Shown: positions 44,796 to 53,660 of the stretch, piece after piece
How positions within the stretch are numbered: the stretch's first letter is position 1
How the letters are laid out: every line of letters begins with the position of its first letter
Assembly: GCA_017983515.1 (NCBI GenBank)
Contig: JAGOBF010000016.1
Span: 21,810-85,809 of the forward strand
From: Promineifilum sp.
Lineage (GTDB): Bacteria; Chloroflexota; Anaerolineae; Promineifilales; Promineifilaceae
Length of the DNA: 64,000 nucleotides
Reading direction: 5' to 3'
The notes under the pieces: model-generated
Told to the model about the DNA's origin: nothing
The model's input: only the letters and a program-made list of their open reading frames with translations
The model's database searches: none
Translations under genes and position numbers: made by a program

Positions 44796-45371
44796 TGACT
44801 TGACTCCTGTAGATGGATAATTTCTTACTGTTGCAGGCATGGGGTGGCGGTCAGAGCTGCCGTCCGTGTGCCGGATGCCGGCCGCATGACTTCGCTCTTG
44901 AGGATTTAGTGGGTGCGCCAAGTTTAGCACGACGGCCGTCTCGTCACAACGATTAATCAGGGCACAATGGCGACAATCTCGCCATACCTTTTCCGGAAAC
45001 CGTTCCCGGCTGCTGATCTCGAAACCACCGCGCTGGAAAAACCGAACGGCGCGAGTCAGCGCGAACAGCGTTTGGATATCTCGTCGTCGCGCTTCCAGGA
45101 TGATCGCCTTGAGCAGGGTACTTCCCCAGCCGCCGCCCTTGGCCCGGTCATGGACGGCCAACGAGCGCACCTCGGCCAGAGCCGGGGAATAGTTGTAAAG
45201 CGATACACAGGCCACGATCGTCCCCGCATCATCCTTGGCGACAAGCCAGTCGATCAGGGTCTGGTGAATGGAAGCGGCCGTCCGCGGCAATAGATCGCCT
45301 CGGCGCGCGTGTTCGTTCACCAGGAACAAGATCTCGGGGACATCCTCGGGGCGGGCCGGTCGTATGTTCAT
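44796..45371 (-). CDS. N-acetylglutamate synthase (GNAT type), in frame with argG
   Basis: First step of arginine synthesis. The GNAT domain starts [18 protein letters not shown] at 45371 and has the acetyl-CoA loop [19 protein letters not shown] and the closing [20 protein letters not shown]. This is the short ArgA form (about 152 residues) found in many bacteria. After it the frame runs on through about 40 unconserved residues (including [20 protein letters not shown]) directly into argG with no stop codon. Either the enzymes are fused with a linker, or argG is also made from its own ATG at 44795. The coordinates give only the part upstream of the argG start. Confidence 0.75.
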
Positions 45372-45673
45372 CTTTAGACTGTTTCAGCGAAGCTAACGAT
45401 ATTGGCCTTGAAAATCATCCGCGCCGGGCTTCTGCTTCGCGATAGGGCCTTCCGTGGTGGCAGTTGCTGCAACTGGCTTCGCAAAAGTCAATTTCCGCAG
45501 ATGTGTCGCCGGCGAGCCGCCGAGATGGAATCTTTCTTCATAGGTACCGGCTTGGATGCCCAGCGCCTTACAACGCCATTTGAATTCATCCATTGATTTT
45601 CTACGGAATAATGATGCCTACTTGCGTCTTCATCACGTCAGTTTAATTTACGGATACAGGGTGAGGATCGAGG
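45372..45673. other. Leader and intergenic stretch of the arginine genes
   Basis: About 300 bp between the acetyltransferase start and the tRNA terminator. A 66-codon minus-strand frame (45393-45593) is open but has no ribosome site and resembles nothing known. I see no ARG-box-like palindrome or other clear element. Confidence 0.4.
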
Positions 45674-45711
45674 GATAAACGAAAGAGGTTACAGATAATT
45701 CCGTAACCTCT
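45674..45711 (-). terminator. Terminator of the tRNA-Gln gene
   Basis: On the minus strand, AGAGGTTAC/GTAACCTCT (9 bp, 10-nt loop) followed by TTCGTTT, 38 bases beyond the tRNA 3' end. Confidence 0.6.
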
Positions 45712-45749
45712 ATAATTCGGACTATAATCGTCTCCGCCTTTTCTTAGAG

Positions 45750-45822
45750 CTGAGGGCGGTGGACTCGAACCACCAACCTTCCGGGTCAGAGCCGGACGTT
45801 CTGCCAATTGAACTAGCCCTCA
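45750..45822 (-). tRNA. tRNA-Gln (anticodon CTG)
   Basis: Minus-strand cloverleaf of 73 nt: acceptor TGAGGGC/GCCCTCA, D-stem GTTC/GAAC, anticodon stem TCCGG/CCGGA with loop CTCTGAC (anticodon CTG, codon CAG), T-arm GGTGG-TTCGAGT-CCACC, discriminator G. The CCA end is not encoded. Confidence 0.93.
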
Positions 45823-45832
45823 ATGTGGCCGA

Positions 45833-45861
45833 ATTATAGCATCCAGGACGCGGGCGGGCAA
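45833..45861 (-). promoter_or_regulatory. Promoter of the tRNA-Gln gene
   Basis: Minus strand: TTGCCC (45856-45861), 17-bp spacer, TATAAT (45833-45838), ten bases before the mature 5' end, giving a very short leader. Confidence 0.6.
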
Positions 45862-45905
45862 CAATTCAAGTCGCGATGCTTGCGTCATGAGCCAGCGTCT
45901 GAACC

Positions 45906-46382
45906 TTATTCAATGCTGCTGATTCGTGTCAGATCGGGTATGTGATCAGCATAGTGGCCATAGGTATTGACGGCGATCCAATTGTAGAACGGTTCCCCTT
46001 CGGTCCACGCAAATCGTTGCGGATCAAACAGATCTTCTTCCGGAGCCGTTTCCGCTATCGCGAGCAGTGCTTCGTAAGCCTCCAACTCGTTCACCTGAAC
46101 AATCCCCAAGGGGATTAATTCGTTGTCCTCATAGACATGGGCATTGAGCTTGTCCAGGGTGTCATCGCTGATCAGGTCCTCAGGTTTTTCACCGCTGGCG
46201 AGGATTTCGTAAAGCGTCACCATGCGACGCTCCCAAAACCCGAAGTGGGCGATGACGTCTTTGATAGACCAGCCATTTTCCAGGAGCGGCTCCGTGAGAT
46301 CATGCTTGTTAAGAGACTTGAGTGCACTTTCGAGTTCTGCACGGCCATCGCGTATGTGACTCAGCAATTCGGTGCGATCCAT
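45906..46382 (-). CDS. ClbS/DfsB-family four-helix protein
   Basis: 158-residue helical-bundle protein of the ClbS/DfsB (DUF1706-like) group in the DinB superfamily: N-terminal DRTELLSHIRDGRAELESAL, then GWSIKDVIAHFGFWERRMV and a C-terminal NTYGHYADHIPDLTRI with the spaced His residues. ClbS itself protects against colibactin and DfsB acts in sulfur chemistry, but most members are uncharacterised, so no role is assigned. Monocistronic by spacing. Confidence 0.8.
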   Translation of the reverse strand: MDRTELLSHIRDGRAELESALKSLNKHDLTEPLLENGWSIKDVIAHFGFWERRMVTLYEILASGEKPEDLISDDTLDKLNAHVYEDNELIPLGIVQVNELEAYEALLAIAETAPEEDLFDPQRFAWTEGEPFYNWIAVNTYGHYADHIPDLTRISSIE

Positions 46383-46583
46383 TTTTTGCCTCCGACGAAA
46401 TTGACAAGCGAATTCGGATCGCCATTATAATCATGAGTCGCGCAGATTGAAAACGTATGCTGCTCGCCGACTATTGTCTAAGTACCCGTAATCTGGTTTA
46501 CATTTCGCCGCTTGCCATGTGGTAGAATAGACGATTATCTAACTCGAAAATGGGGCACTCACCGGCCCATCACGATATCATTT

Positions 46584-47897
46584 ATGGCTATTTCATTTGC
46601 ATCTTCTAAAACTCGCGCTGTCCCGGAGGCGCATCGTCGGAACTTCAACCACCTGATTCTGGATATCGCCTGGTTTGGCGTGCTCAATGGCAGCGCCGTG
46701 GCCTTTGTGGCCGTGTATGCGACTCGCTTGGGCGCAAGCGCCTTCCAGCTGGGCTTGCTGAATGCCATGCCGGCCGTCGTTAATTTGCTCTTCGCCTTGC
46801 CGGCCGGCCGTTGGTTACAGGCCCAACCGATCAGCCGGGCAACGTTCTACTCGTCTGTTGCTCATCGCTGGTTCTATCTGGTCTGGGTTTTTCTGCCGTT
46901 CTTTTTTGGGCCGATGGAGCAGGTATGGTTGTTGGTGCTGTTGACGGTTCTCATGAGCATTCCTGGCACTGCGCTGGCAATCGGTTTCAACGGGATGTTT
47001 GCGGCCACTGTGCCGCCGGAGTGGCGCGCGCAGGTCGTGGGGGTTCGCAATGCCGCCTACGCGCTGACATCAATCGTGGTCACGTTGATCGCCGGCTGGT
47101 TGCTCGATGCCGTGTCGTTTCCTCTCGGCTATCAACTCGTTTTCCTCTTAGGGTTTGTCGGCGCGGCCATGAGCAGCCTGCACCTGTGGCTGGTGCGCCC
47201 GGCCGACGAACATCGCACGCCCGCCAACGGCAAAAGCTTGGGCGACTGGGCGCAACCAGGGTCGATGAGCATGTGGCAAAGCTTGCGGATGACTGTCGGG
47301 TTGCGTTTCCTGATGCGTCAGAAGCCGCTCGAAAGTCACTGGTTTAATCCGTTAAAGGACTTTTCATATCGTCGCGTGCTGCTTCTGGTATTCGCCGTCC
47401 ATTTGGCGCTATACCTGGCTGTCCCTTTGTTTCCTATCTACCTGGTGCGCGAATTGGGCCTGAACGATCAGAGCATAGGCCTGGGAAACAGTATTTTCTA
47501 TGTTGCCCTGTTCCTGGCTTCGGCACGCCTGGATACAGTCACGCGGCGGTTGGGCAACAGGCGAACGATGGCTTTGGGAGTGCTCATTATCAGCCTGTAT
47601 CCGGCCCTCCTCTCGCTGGCCGATGATGCGACCTTATACCTGGTCGCATCTATCATGGGCGGCTCCGGATGGGCGCTAGCCGGCGGCGCCGTGGGCAATT
47701 TCGTGCTGGAGAAGACGCCCGACGATAGGCGGCCCTCCTATCTGGCCTGGTACAATATGTCTCTGCAGGCGGGTATTCTGCTAGGGGCGCTTATCGCCCC
47801 GGTCATGTCCGGCTGGTGGGGACTGACGATTGGACTGGCCTTCGCTGCCGTTTGCCGCTTTCTGACGGGAGTGGCTATCTGGCGGGCAAACGAATAA
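46584..47897 (+). CDS. Major facilitator superfamily transporter
   Basis: 437 residues from ATG 46584; a start at 46512 is open but adds a polar stretch. Twelve hydrophobic segments in two halves are separated by a basic central loop (LRMTVGLRFLMRQKPLESHW). The loop after helix 2 is short, AGRWLQAQPISR, an atypical form of the MFS G-x-x-D-R-x-G motif. The NGSAVAFVAVYATRLGASAF opening is typical of exporter-like members. Substrate cannot be told. It converges with the universal stress gene. Confidence 0.85.
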   Translation: MAISFASSKTRAVPEAHRRNFNHLILDIAWFGVLNGSAVAFVAVYATRLGASAFQLGLLNAMPAVVNLLFALPAGRWLQAQPISRATFYSSVAHRWFYLVWVFLPFFFGPMEQVWLLVLLTVLMSIPGTALAIGFNGMFAATVPPEWRAQVVGVRNAAYALTSIVVTLIAGWLLDAVSFPLGYQLVFLLGFVGAAMSSLHLWLVRPADEHRTPANGKSLGDWAQPGSMSMWQSLRMTVGLRFLMRQKPLESHWFNPLKDFSYRRVLLLVFAVHLALYLAVPLFPIYLVRELGLNDQSIGLGNSIFYVALFLASARLDTVTRRLGNRRTMALGVLIISLYPALLSLADDATLYLVASIMGGSGWALAGGAVGNFVLEKTPDDRRPSYLAWYNMSLQAGILLGALIAPVMSGWWGLTIGLAFAAVCRFLTGVAIWRANE

Positions 47898-47904
47898 GCC
47901 TCGA

Positions 47905-48726
47905 TCAGCGCACGACCAGGATGGCCCGATCAACGTCTAGCACCAGCTCATGAGCCAGATCATCCAGCAGAAAGCGTGGTAGACCTTCATCGCGATGCGT
48001 GCCAACGACGACCAGATCATACTCGTCGGAGCGAGCTTCGTCGGCGATCTCATCGACGACCAGGCCGTGCCGGACCTTGGCATGAAGGCGCAGATCCATC
48101 TCTTCCAAATAAGCCAGGTCCTGCTCCAGGAGAGCGCCTTCCGGCGTGCCGGCCTCGATCAGTTGTTCGGCCGTGAACAACAGGTCTTCGCCACGAATTC
48201 CGGGAGCCGCGCTAATCTGGGACATCACGTGCAACACGGTGACGTCGGTGGCGTTTTTCAGAATGGTCGGCAGGTGCATCCGGAACAGCTTCAGGAGGGA
48301 CGGCGACTTTGCGCCGCTATCGCAAATGAGTATGCGCTGTAGCGGCCGGGCTTCCCGTTTGGCGATCAATACCGGCAGCGTCGTCCGCGCGACGACTTTC
48401 TGCGTCACCAGGCCGCGAATGCGAGCCAATAGGGGCCGGGAGACGCGCTGGCCCATCATGATGAGATCGTAATTACCCGATTCTCCCTCCGCCACGATCT
48501 CTTCCCACGGCTGACCAACGCGTGTCTTATACTGCACAGTGTCGAAAACCGGGTCGAGCAGCCTGGCCGCGTGGGCCAGAATCTCGTCCCCTTCCTGTTG
48601 TTCTTGGGCATGTTTGACAACGGTAAGCACCGTCGGCTTGAGCGCGGCCGATTCTGCCAACAGCATTAATTGCCGAATCCCAATTTCCGTTTGCCCTGGG
48701 CCTCCAGTGGCGAGCAAGACACGCAT
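47905..48726 (-). CDS. Tandem universal stress protein
   Basis: 273 residues from ATG 48726 (AGGAG eight bases upstream); the frame is open to 48834 but those codons have no ribosome site. Two UspA-like halves: 1-140 (MRVLLATGGPGQTEIGIRQL, GNYDLIMMGQRVSRPL) and 145-273 (RILICDSGAKSPSLLKLF, YDLVVVGTHRDEGLPRFLL). The ATP-binding G-2x-G-9x-G pattern is only partly kept. Probably cytosolic. The Na/phosphate symporter-like gene lies upstream on the same strand after 137 bp. Confidence 0.85.
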   Translation of the reverse strand: MRVLLATGGPGQTEIGIRQLMLLAESAALKPTVLTVVKHAQEQQEGDEILAHAARLLDPVFDTVQYKTRVGQPWEEIVAEGESGNYDLIMMGQRVSRPLLARIRGLVTQKVVARTTLPVLIAKREARPLQRILICDSGAKSPSLLKLFRMHLPTILKNATDVTVLHVMSQISAAPGIRGEDLLFTAEQLIEAGTPEGALLEQDLAYLEEMDLRLHAKVRHGLVVDEIADEARSDEYDLVVVGTHRDEGLPRFLLDDLAHELVLDVDRAILVVR

Positions 48727-48863
48727 AGACAAAACTCCTGATGATTTTCGTCGAGTCCAATCTTCTTTTATGAGGGGTGACTGCGTAAATAGTACCACAT
48801 TCAACTTGTCCGGCGGTAGCTTGGTAATGTCCACGACTTAGTCCTTGGTGACATCCTCTTCAT

Positions 48864-49988
48864 CTAGATGAACACTAGTATGAGAGGGACAATGAAAATA
48901 GTGAACATGAACAGAGCCAGATTAAGATTTTTCTCCGTCACCCACGTGACAAAGCGAAGGCAACTGCGCTCATAAGCTTTGAAGGCGACCAAGAGAATGA
49001 CCAGGGCAGCCAGGGCTACACCCAGCATCTCAGCCAGGACAACTGACACGGCGGCGTGGTTGTTCAGCAGCATGGCCGCCAGAAGCGTGTCGATGAAGGT
49101 GGTGATATTCGCGCCCATGATGTAGGGGATGACGTTCTCACGGCGTACAAATCCCCGGTGGCTCAGCGGCACCAGAATGCTGAGCGAGACGCTGACCGAC
49201 ATGGAGACCAGCGTGACGGCCGACCCCAAAAGAAACATGATCATCGGCTGATACACCAGCCGCGACATGCGCCCCACCTGGCTTTCCTTGATAGTCATTT
49301 CTGGCAGACATTTATCGAAGAGATTAAAGGTCACCAGGATGATGCCGAGACCAACCACGAAGAGTGCCCACGTCGGCAGAATACCCTGCAGGAAATGGGA
49401 TATGGGATCGAATAGCAGGTCGGTGATCGCCATCAGGGCCACACCGTCGCCAAAATCGAATCGATTCAGCAGACCGGAACTCAACAAGAGTGTGCCGATG
49501 ATCAGCGAACCCGCCTGCAATGTGCCCGTCACGGTGAATGAGAGCAGGCCCATGCTCAGGCTGGCCGAACGGTTGCGGCCGCGCAAGACGTAGATGAAGC
49601 CGATGAACAGGATGATGAAGCTGGCCCCCATGCGGCTGCCGATGATCATCGTAAACGTCTGCACCGCGGAGATGATTCCGGCGTCGAGAAAGGTTAAGGC
49701 TGAGGCGGCCACCGGCGAGCCGCTCATCACAACATAGGCAAAAATCCAGCCGAAGCCCATCGTGTTGGCAGCGTTGTTGAGCGAGAAACGTTCCTCCACA
49801 ACGGGTGCGAGCCCCCTCGCGCCATCTTTCATGAGCGTCAGAGCCAGGATAAACAAAAACAGACTGACGATGAACAGGGCGATCTTGGGCCACGAAATGC
49901 GCTGCCACAGCCGTTGCGTCGGTTCAGCCGCATCGGATAACTCAGTGACCACCGTCCCCAGATCACTGTCTTGAAGGTCATTCTTCAT
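48864..49988 (-). CDS. Na+/phosphate symporter-like membrane protein (NptA family)
   Basis: 374 residues, about nine membrane helices. The inverted repeat typical of Na/Pi symporters (PF02690 group) is visible: SGSPVAASALTFLDAGIIS in the first half and GANITTFIDTLLAAML in the second, in place of the usual GANIGTT. The N-terminal 30 residues are acidic and cytosolic. Lack of a PhoU-like tail means it is the short form. Whether it moves phosphate or another anion is not known. Confidence 0.75.
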   Translation of the reverse strand: MKNDLQDSDLGTVVTELSDAAEPTQRLWQRISWPKIALFIVSLFLFILALTLMKDGARGLAPVVEERFSLNNAANTMGFGWIFAYVVMSGSPVAASALTFLDAGIISAVQTFTMIIGSRMGASFIILFIGFIYVLRGRNRSASLSMGLLSFTVTGTLQAGSLIIGTLLLSSGLLNRFDFGDGVALMAITDLLFDPISHFLQGILPTWALFVVGLGIILVTFNLFDKCLPEMTIKESQVGRMSRLVYQPMIMFLLGSAVTLVSMSVSVSLSILVPLSHRGFVRRENVIPYIMGANITTFIDTLLAAMLLNNHAAVSVVLAEMLGVALAALVILLVAFKAYERSCLRFVTWVTEKNLNLALFMFTIFIVPLILVFI

Positions 49989-50184
49989 AGCGACGTCCTT
50001 AAGAGTAGACAGCCAAAAGCTGTCGAAGCGTTCATAGATAACCTGTCTATACTACCGTGGCGTGCTTACAGTACATCTGAAGACCCCGGATTCTAATCGA
50101 TCTGGGGCGGACGGGATATTATCATAGGTTACCGCTTTCGGGAAACCTTTCGCTTCGCTCCGGGGGCTTCAATGCCGGTTATAT

Positions 50185-50211
50185 AAAAGAGCGAGCCCGG
50201 CCGGCTCGCTC
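50185..50211 (-). terminator. Terminator of the DUF2207 gene
   Basis: Minus strand: GAGCGAGCC/GGCTCGCTC, 9-bp stem with 5-nt loop, followed by TTTTATAT, 24 bases after the stop codon. Confidence 0.85.
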
Positions 50212-50234
50212 TCAAATGGGACGCTTCGATTTCC

Positions 50235-51908
50235 TTAACCCGCGCCGCTGGCCCCGCCTCCGGCCGCAGCCGCCCCGGCCGCCCCGGCTGCAGCCGCGCC
50301 GCCGGAATTGGATGCGGTCGAAATAACGGCCACGAACGCAGCCATGCCTGTGCCGTCGGCCGCCGCGCGGAAGTAGGCCGGCAACTGTTGATAGTCGGAC
50401 TTGGCCTGTCCCTTGACCCACGGCTCGGCGATGCCGTAGGCAGTCGCGTAAGGTAGGTAGGCTTCGTAGTAGGTCAGGTCGGGCAAAGTCGTTTTGCCCT
50501 TGGCAACATCCTTGAGCAGCCGGCGGAACGGCTCGAAGGCGGCGGCATATCGATAACCCTTCTCCGATAGGGGTGATAGCATCGAACCGCTGAGCAGCCC
50601 CACGAAGCCGCTCAGCCCCACGGCGGCAACGGCCACCAGCGGCCAGGCCCCAAACGTGGCGCGCAGCAGGAACGTCAGAAAGACAAGGGGGACAGACAAC
50701 AGCAAGAGCGCCGCTCCCCAGCCCATCATCTGCTTTCGTCGGGCTTTGGCGCCGCTATCGTTTAACCCTTCCAGGTCGGCCTCATCCTGAAGCGCCTCCG
50801 TAAACTGCTTCCAGCGCGACGACGTAACCAGTTTGCCTATCTCCGACAGGGTAATGACGTCGTGTTCGACGCCCTTCTTGTCGCTGAACAGCACATCAAG
50901 GAGCGCCTGCTCGTGGGATTTTAGGCCCCCCGGCCGCTCCAACAGGGTGAGGTCGAACTCGGGCGAACGAAAAGTGCTTTGCTCGCGGGTTTGTTCGATC
51001 TCGATGAGGCCGCGCGCGGCCAGGTCGAACAGTGTGGCCAAGCCATGTTGCCAGCCGACCGCCGTATCGGCCAGGTACCCGGCCAGCGCGGGCGAAAGTT
51101 CCAGGGGTGGTTTGTAAAGGTAGGTCGTGGCTTTCGGAGTCGAACGCGTATAGGGTTGCGCGGCGCGGATGAATGCTACCAATCCACCGGCCAGGATGAT
51201 CGCCGCCGCCACAAACCACACCCAGGCGTAGCGGTTCTGCGCCGTCTGCCCCACCTGCCAGAGCGGCTGCTCGTCGCTGAAAGAGCCGGGCGCAAAATTG
51301 AGCCTGACGACCAGCGGGTCGCCCGACGACAGGTTGCCCTGCGTAAAGAGCACCTGTCCGTCGCCGGCTGAGGTGTCGGCCTTCCCGGTCAATACTTCCG
51401 GCGCGCTCACTTGGGTCATATTGGTCGGATAGTTAACGGTCACACGGCTGGCAGCGATGTCATAGTCATACTCGTCGGGTAGCGCCTGCCAGTCCAGCAC
51501 GTCGACCTCTTGGTCCTGGCGAACGACCCCATGAGCCTGGTAGGACAGGTTGAAGGACTCCACCGTATCGGCCGTCGGCGACAGATGCCACGTCACCACG
51601 ATCGGGTCTTTACCGGTAATCTCTACTTGACCCGGCCCTGTGCCTTCCGGCCAGGGTTCGCCGTCTACCCCGGCTGTGATGCCGGTGATACCGTCGGTGT
51701 GATCCGTCGGTAATTCGCGAAAGACGTAGCTGAAGGGGCCGCCCTGAAAGCGAAACACGACCGTCTCCTCGACCAGCAAGGAACGATCGTGTTGTGCGAC
51801 GATGTCAACGTCGAAACGGTCGGCGCTGTAGCGTTTGTCGCCCTGGGCGGCTACAAACAAGAGCAGGGCCATGCATAGCAAAAGGCCCAGTGACAATTTG
51901 CGAACCAT
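50235..51908 (-). CDS. DUF2207-family membrane protein
   Basis: 557 residues from ATG 51908 (GGAG eight bases upstream). Signal segment SLGLLLCMALLLFVAA, then the extracellular DUF2207 domain (about 25-240; RFDVDIVAQHDRSLLVEETV, REL, NLSYQAHG). A membrane helix (about 252-272) is followed by a cytosolic region (LFDLAARGLIEIEQTREQST winged-helix-like), a helical hairpin (MMGWGAALLLLSVPLVFLTF) and the characteristic Gly/Ala-rich C-terminus (GGAAAAGAAGAAAAGGG). Family role unknown. Confidence 0.85.
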   Translation of the reverse strand: MVRKLSLGLLLCMALLLFVAAQGDKRYSADRFDVDIVAQHDRSLLVEETVVFRFQGGPFSYVFRELPTDHTDGITGITAGVDGEPWPEGTGPGQVEITGKDPIVVTWHLSPTADTVESFNLSYQAHGVVRQDQEVDVLDWQALPDEYDYDIAASRVTVNYPTNMTQVSAPEVLTGKADTSAGDGQVLFTQGNLSSGDPLVVRLNFAPGSFSDEQPLWQVGQTAQNRYAWVWFVAAAIILAGGLVAFIRAAQPYTRSTPKATTYLYKPPLELSPALAGYLADTAVGWQHGLATLFDLAARGLIEIEQTREQSTFRSPEFDLTLLERPGGLKSHEQALLDVLFSDKKGVEHDVITLSEIGKLVTSSRWKQFTEALQDEADLEGLNDSGAKARRKQMMGWGAALLLLSVPLVFLTFLLRATFGAWPLVAVAAVGLSGFVGLLSGSMLSPLSEKGYRYAAAFEPFRRLLKDVAKGKTTLPDLTYYEAYLPYATAYGIAEPWVKGQAKSDYQQLPAYFRAAADGTGMAAFVAVISTASNSGGAAAAGAAGAAAAGGGASGAG

Positions 51909-52059
51909 TAAATGCACTCCTGGCGCGGACGGGGCTACGGCGCGCCGACGGTTACGAGTGGTGGTTCGGCAGCCGGACGTCCGCACTCTATTTTCTCTAC
52001 GCGCGATCGGCCGGATGGTTGCAACCTCCGGGGCGCAGTGCTTGCTCAAGCGGCGGCGC

Positions 52060-53655
52060 TTAACGGGCAGCCAGGACGACGCGGGCGGCATTGTAGCCGG
52101 GTGCGCCGGTGATGCCGCCGCCGGGGTGAGCGCCCGCGCCACACAAATAGAGGTTCTTCACCGGCGTTTCGTAGCGGCTCCATTCGGGAATGGGCCGCAT
52201 CACCAGCATCTGATCTAGCCCCATCTGGCCGTGATGAATACTGCCCTCGGTCAATCCGTAGTCGCTTTCCCATTCCAGAGGCGTGATCATCTGGCTATGG
52301 ACGATCTGCGAGCGGATGCCCGGCGCGACGGATTCCAGTGTTGACAGAACTGTCTCTGTAAATGCGTCCCGGTGGGTGGCCCAATCGCCGTTTCGCAAGG
52401 CATAAGGCGCATATTGCGCCGTGACGGTCAGGATGTGGGCAACCGGGCTGGAGCCGTTGCCACGGTTGGGCGCGAGTGAGGGGTCATGGAGCGTGGGGAG
52501 GAACATCTCCAGGTAGGGCTGCTCCGAGGACCGGCCGTACTTCGAGGCGTCATAAGCCCGCTCCAGATAGTTAAGGCTCGGACTCAGTCGGATGCGACCT
52601 CCCAGTTGACTGTCGTCCGTCAGGCCGACGAACGACGGCCGCCCGCGCAGCGCCAGGTTGAGCCGCGCCGTGACACCGCGATACATGATGTTCCGAACGT
52701 GGCGCATGACGTCGGGTTCCAGATATTGCGGGCCGACCAGGTCGAACAACGTCCGGCGGGCGCTGGTGTTAGCGAGGATGGTCGCGGCGCGATGCTCTTC
52801 GCCCGAATCGAGCCGCACGCCGACGGCCGCCGGTTCCAGGTCCCCCTCGATTAGTACCTGCGCGACGCCGGCCCCGGTGCGGATGGTCGCTCCATTGGCC
52901 TGGGCGGCGCCGGCCAGCGCCGCCGACAGGCGGCCGACGCCCCCAACCACGAAGCGATGGGCCAGCAACCCGCCGAGATTCTGATAGAGGAACATTAGAT
53001 TGGTGCCAGCGCTGCGCGGGCCTAAGGCCGAGCCGGTGACGGCCGAGCCGGCGAGCGCGCCCTTCACCACGTCGCTCTCGAACCATTCGTCCAGATAGGC
53101 CTGGACGGCCATCGGCAAGATGCGAAAGAGCTCCATCATATCGTCGCCGCCCAAGCGCCGCAGTCGCAGGGCCAGCGGCGCCCACGACATGACGTCGCCG
53201 CCCCGCAGCCCCCCCAGGTCGGGTGGAGTCAACAGCATCATGCCGCGCATGAGGCCGGTCATTTTCTCGACCTGGCGTTTGAACGCCGGCCAACGCGCCG
53301 CGTCGCTTTCGCTGAATGCGGCTATCTCAACCACTGTTCGGGCTTCGTCGCGCCAGATAGTCAGGGCGCGGCCGTCGGGTTGGGGCGCGAAGAGCAGCGC
53401 CGGGTTTTCGCGGAACGTCAGACCATGCCGGCTCAGGTTGAGTTTCTGAATGATCTCGTCCTGGAACAGGACAGCGTCGGTCGCGCCGGTATCCACCTGA
53501 TAGCCCGGGAACAGTGCTTCTGTGGCCGCCGCGCCGCCCAGAACATCGCGCTTCTCCAGGACGAGGACACGCTTGCCGGCCGCGGCCAGCGTCGCCGCAG
53601 CCACGAGACCGTTATGCCCACCGCCGATGATGATGGCATCGTATTGTTGGTTCAT
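52060..53655 (-). CDS. FAD-dependent oxidoreductase, phytoene-desaturase/CrtO-like (copy 2)
   Basis: 531 residues from ATG 53655 (AGGTGA five bases upstream). FAD Rossmann motif DAIIIGGGHNGLVAAATLAA, then VLVLEKRDVLGGAAATE, and the C-terminal flavin motif NLYLCGAGAHPGGGITGAPG. This architecture belongs to the phytoene-dehydrogenase/CrtO-like group, many members of which are not carotenoid enzymes. No carotenoid gene is nearby, and the paralogue lies five bases upstream in the same operon. The substrate may be linked to the methylamine-type genes of the operon. Confidence 0.88.
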   Translation of the reverse strand: MNQQYDAIIIGGGHNGLVAAATLAAAGKRVLVLEKRDVLGGAAATEALFPGYQVDTGATDAVLFQDEIIQKLNLSRHGLTFRENPALLFAPQPDGRALTIWRDEARTVVEIAAFSESDAARWPAFKRQVEKMTGLMRGMMLLTPPDLGGLRGGDVMSWAPLALRLRRLGGDDMMELFRILPMAVQAYLDEWFESDVVKGALAGSAVTGSALGPRSAGTNLMFLYQNLGGLLAHRFVVGGVGRLSAALAGAAQANGATIRTGAGVAQVLIEGDLEPAAVGVRLDSGEEHRAATILANTSARRTLFDLVGPQYLEPDVMRHVRNIMYRGVTARLNLALRGRPSFVGLTDDSQLGGRIRLSPSLNYLERAYDASKYGRSSEQPYLEMFLPTLHDPSLAPNRGNGSSPVAHILTVTAQYAPYALRNGDWATHRDAFTETVLSTLESVAPGIRSQIVHSQMITPLEWESDYGLTEGSIHHGQMGLDQMLVMRPIPEWSRYETPVKNLYLCGAGAHPGGGITGAPGYNAARVVLAAR

Positions 53656-53660
53656 AGTGT

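Noticed and set aside
45393..45593. 66-codon minus-strand frame upstream of the acetyltransferase gene
   Set aside because: No ribosome site and no recognisable motif; the translation looks unstructured. Mentioned only as intergenic content.
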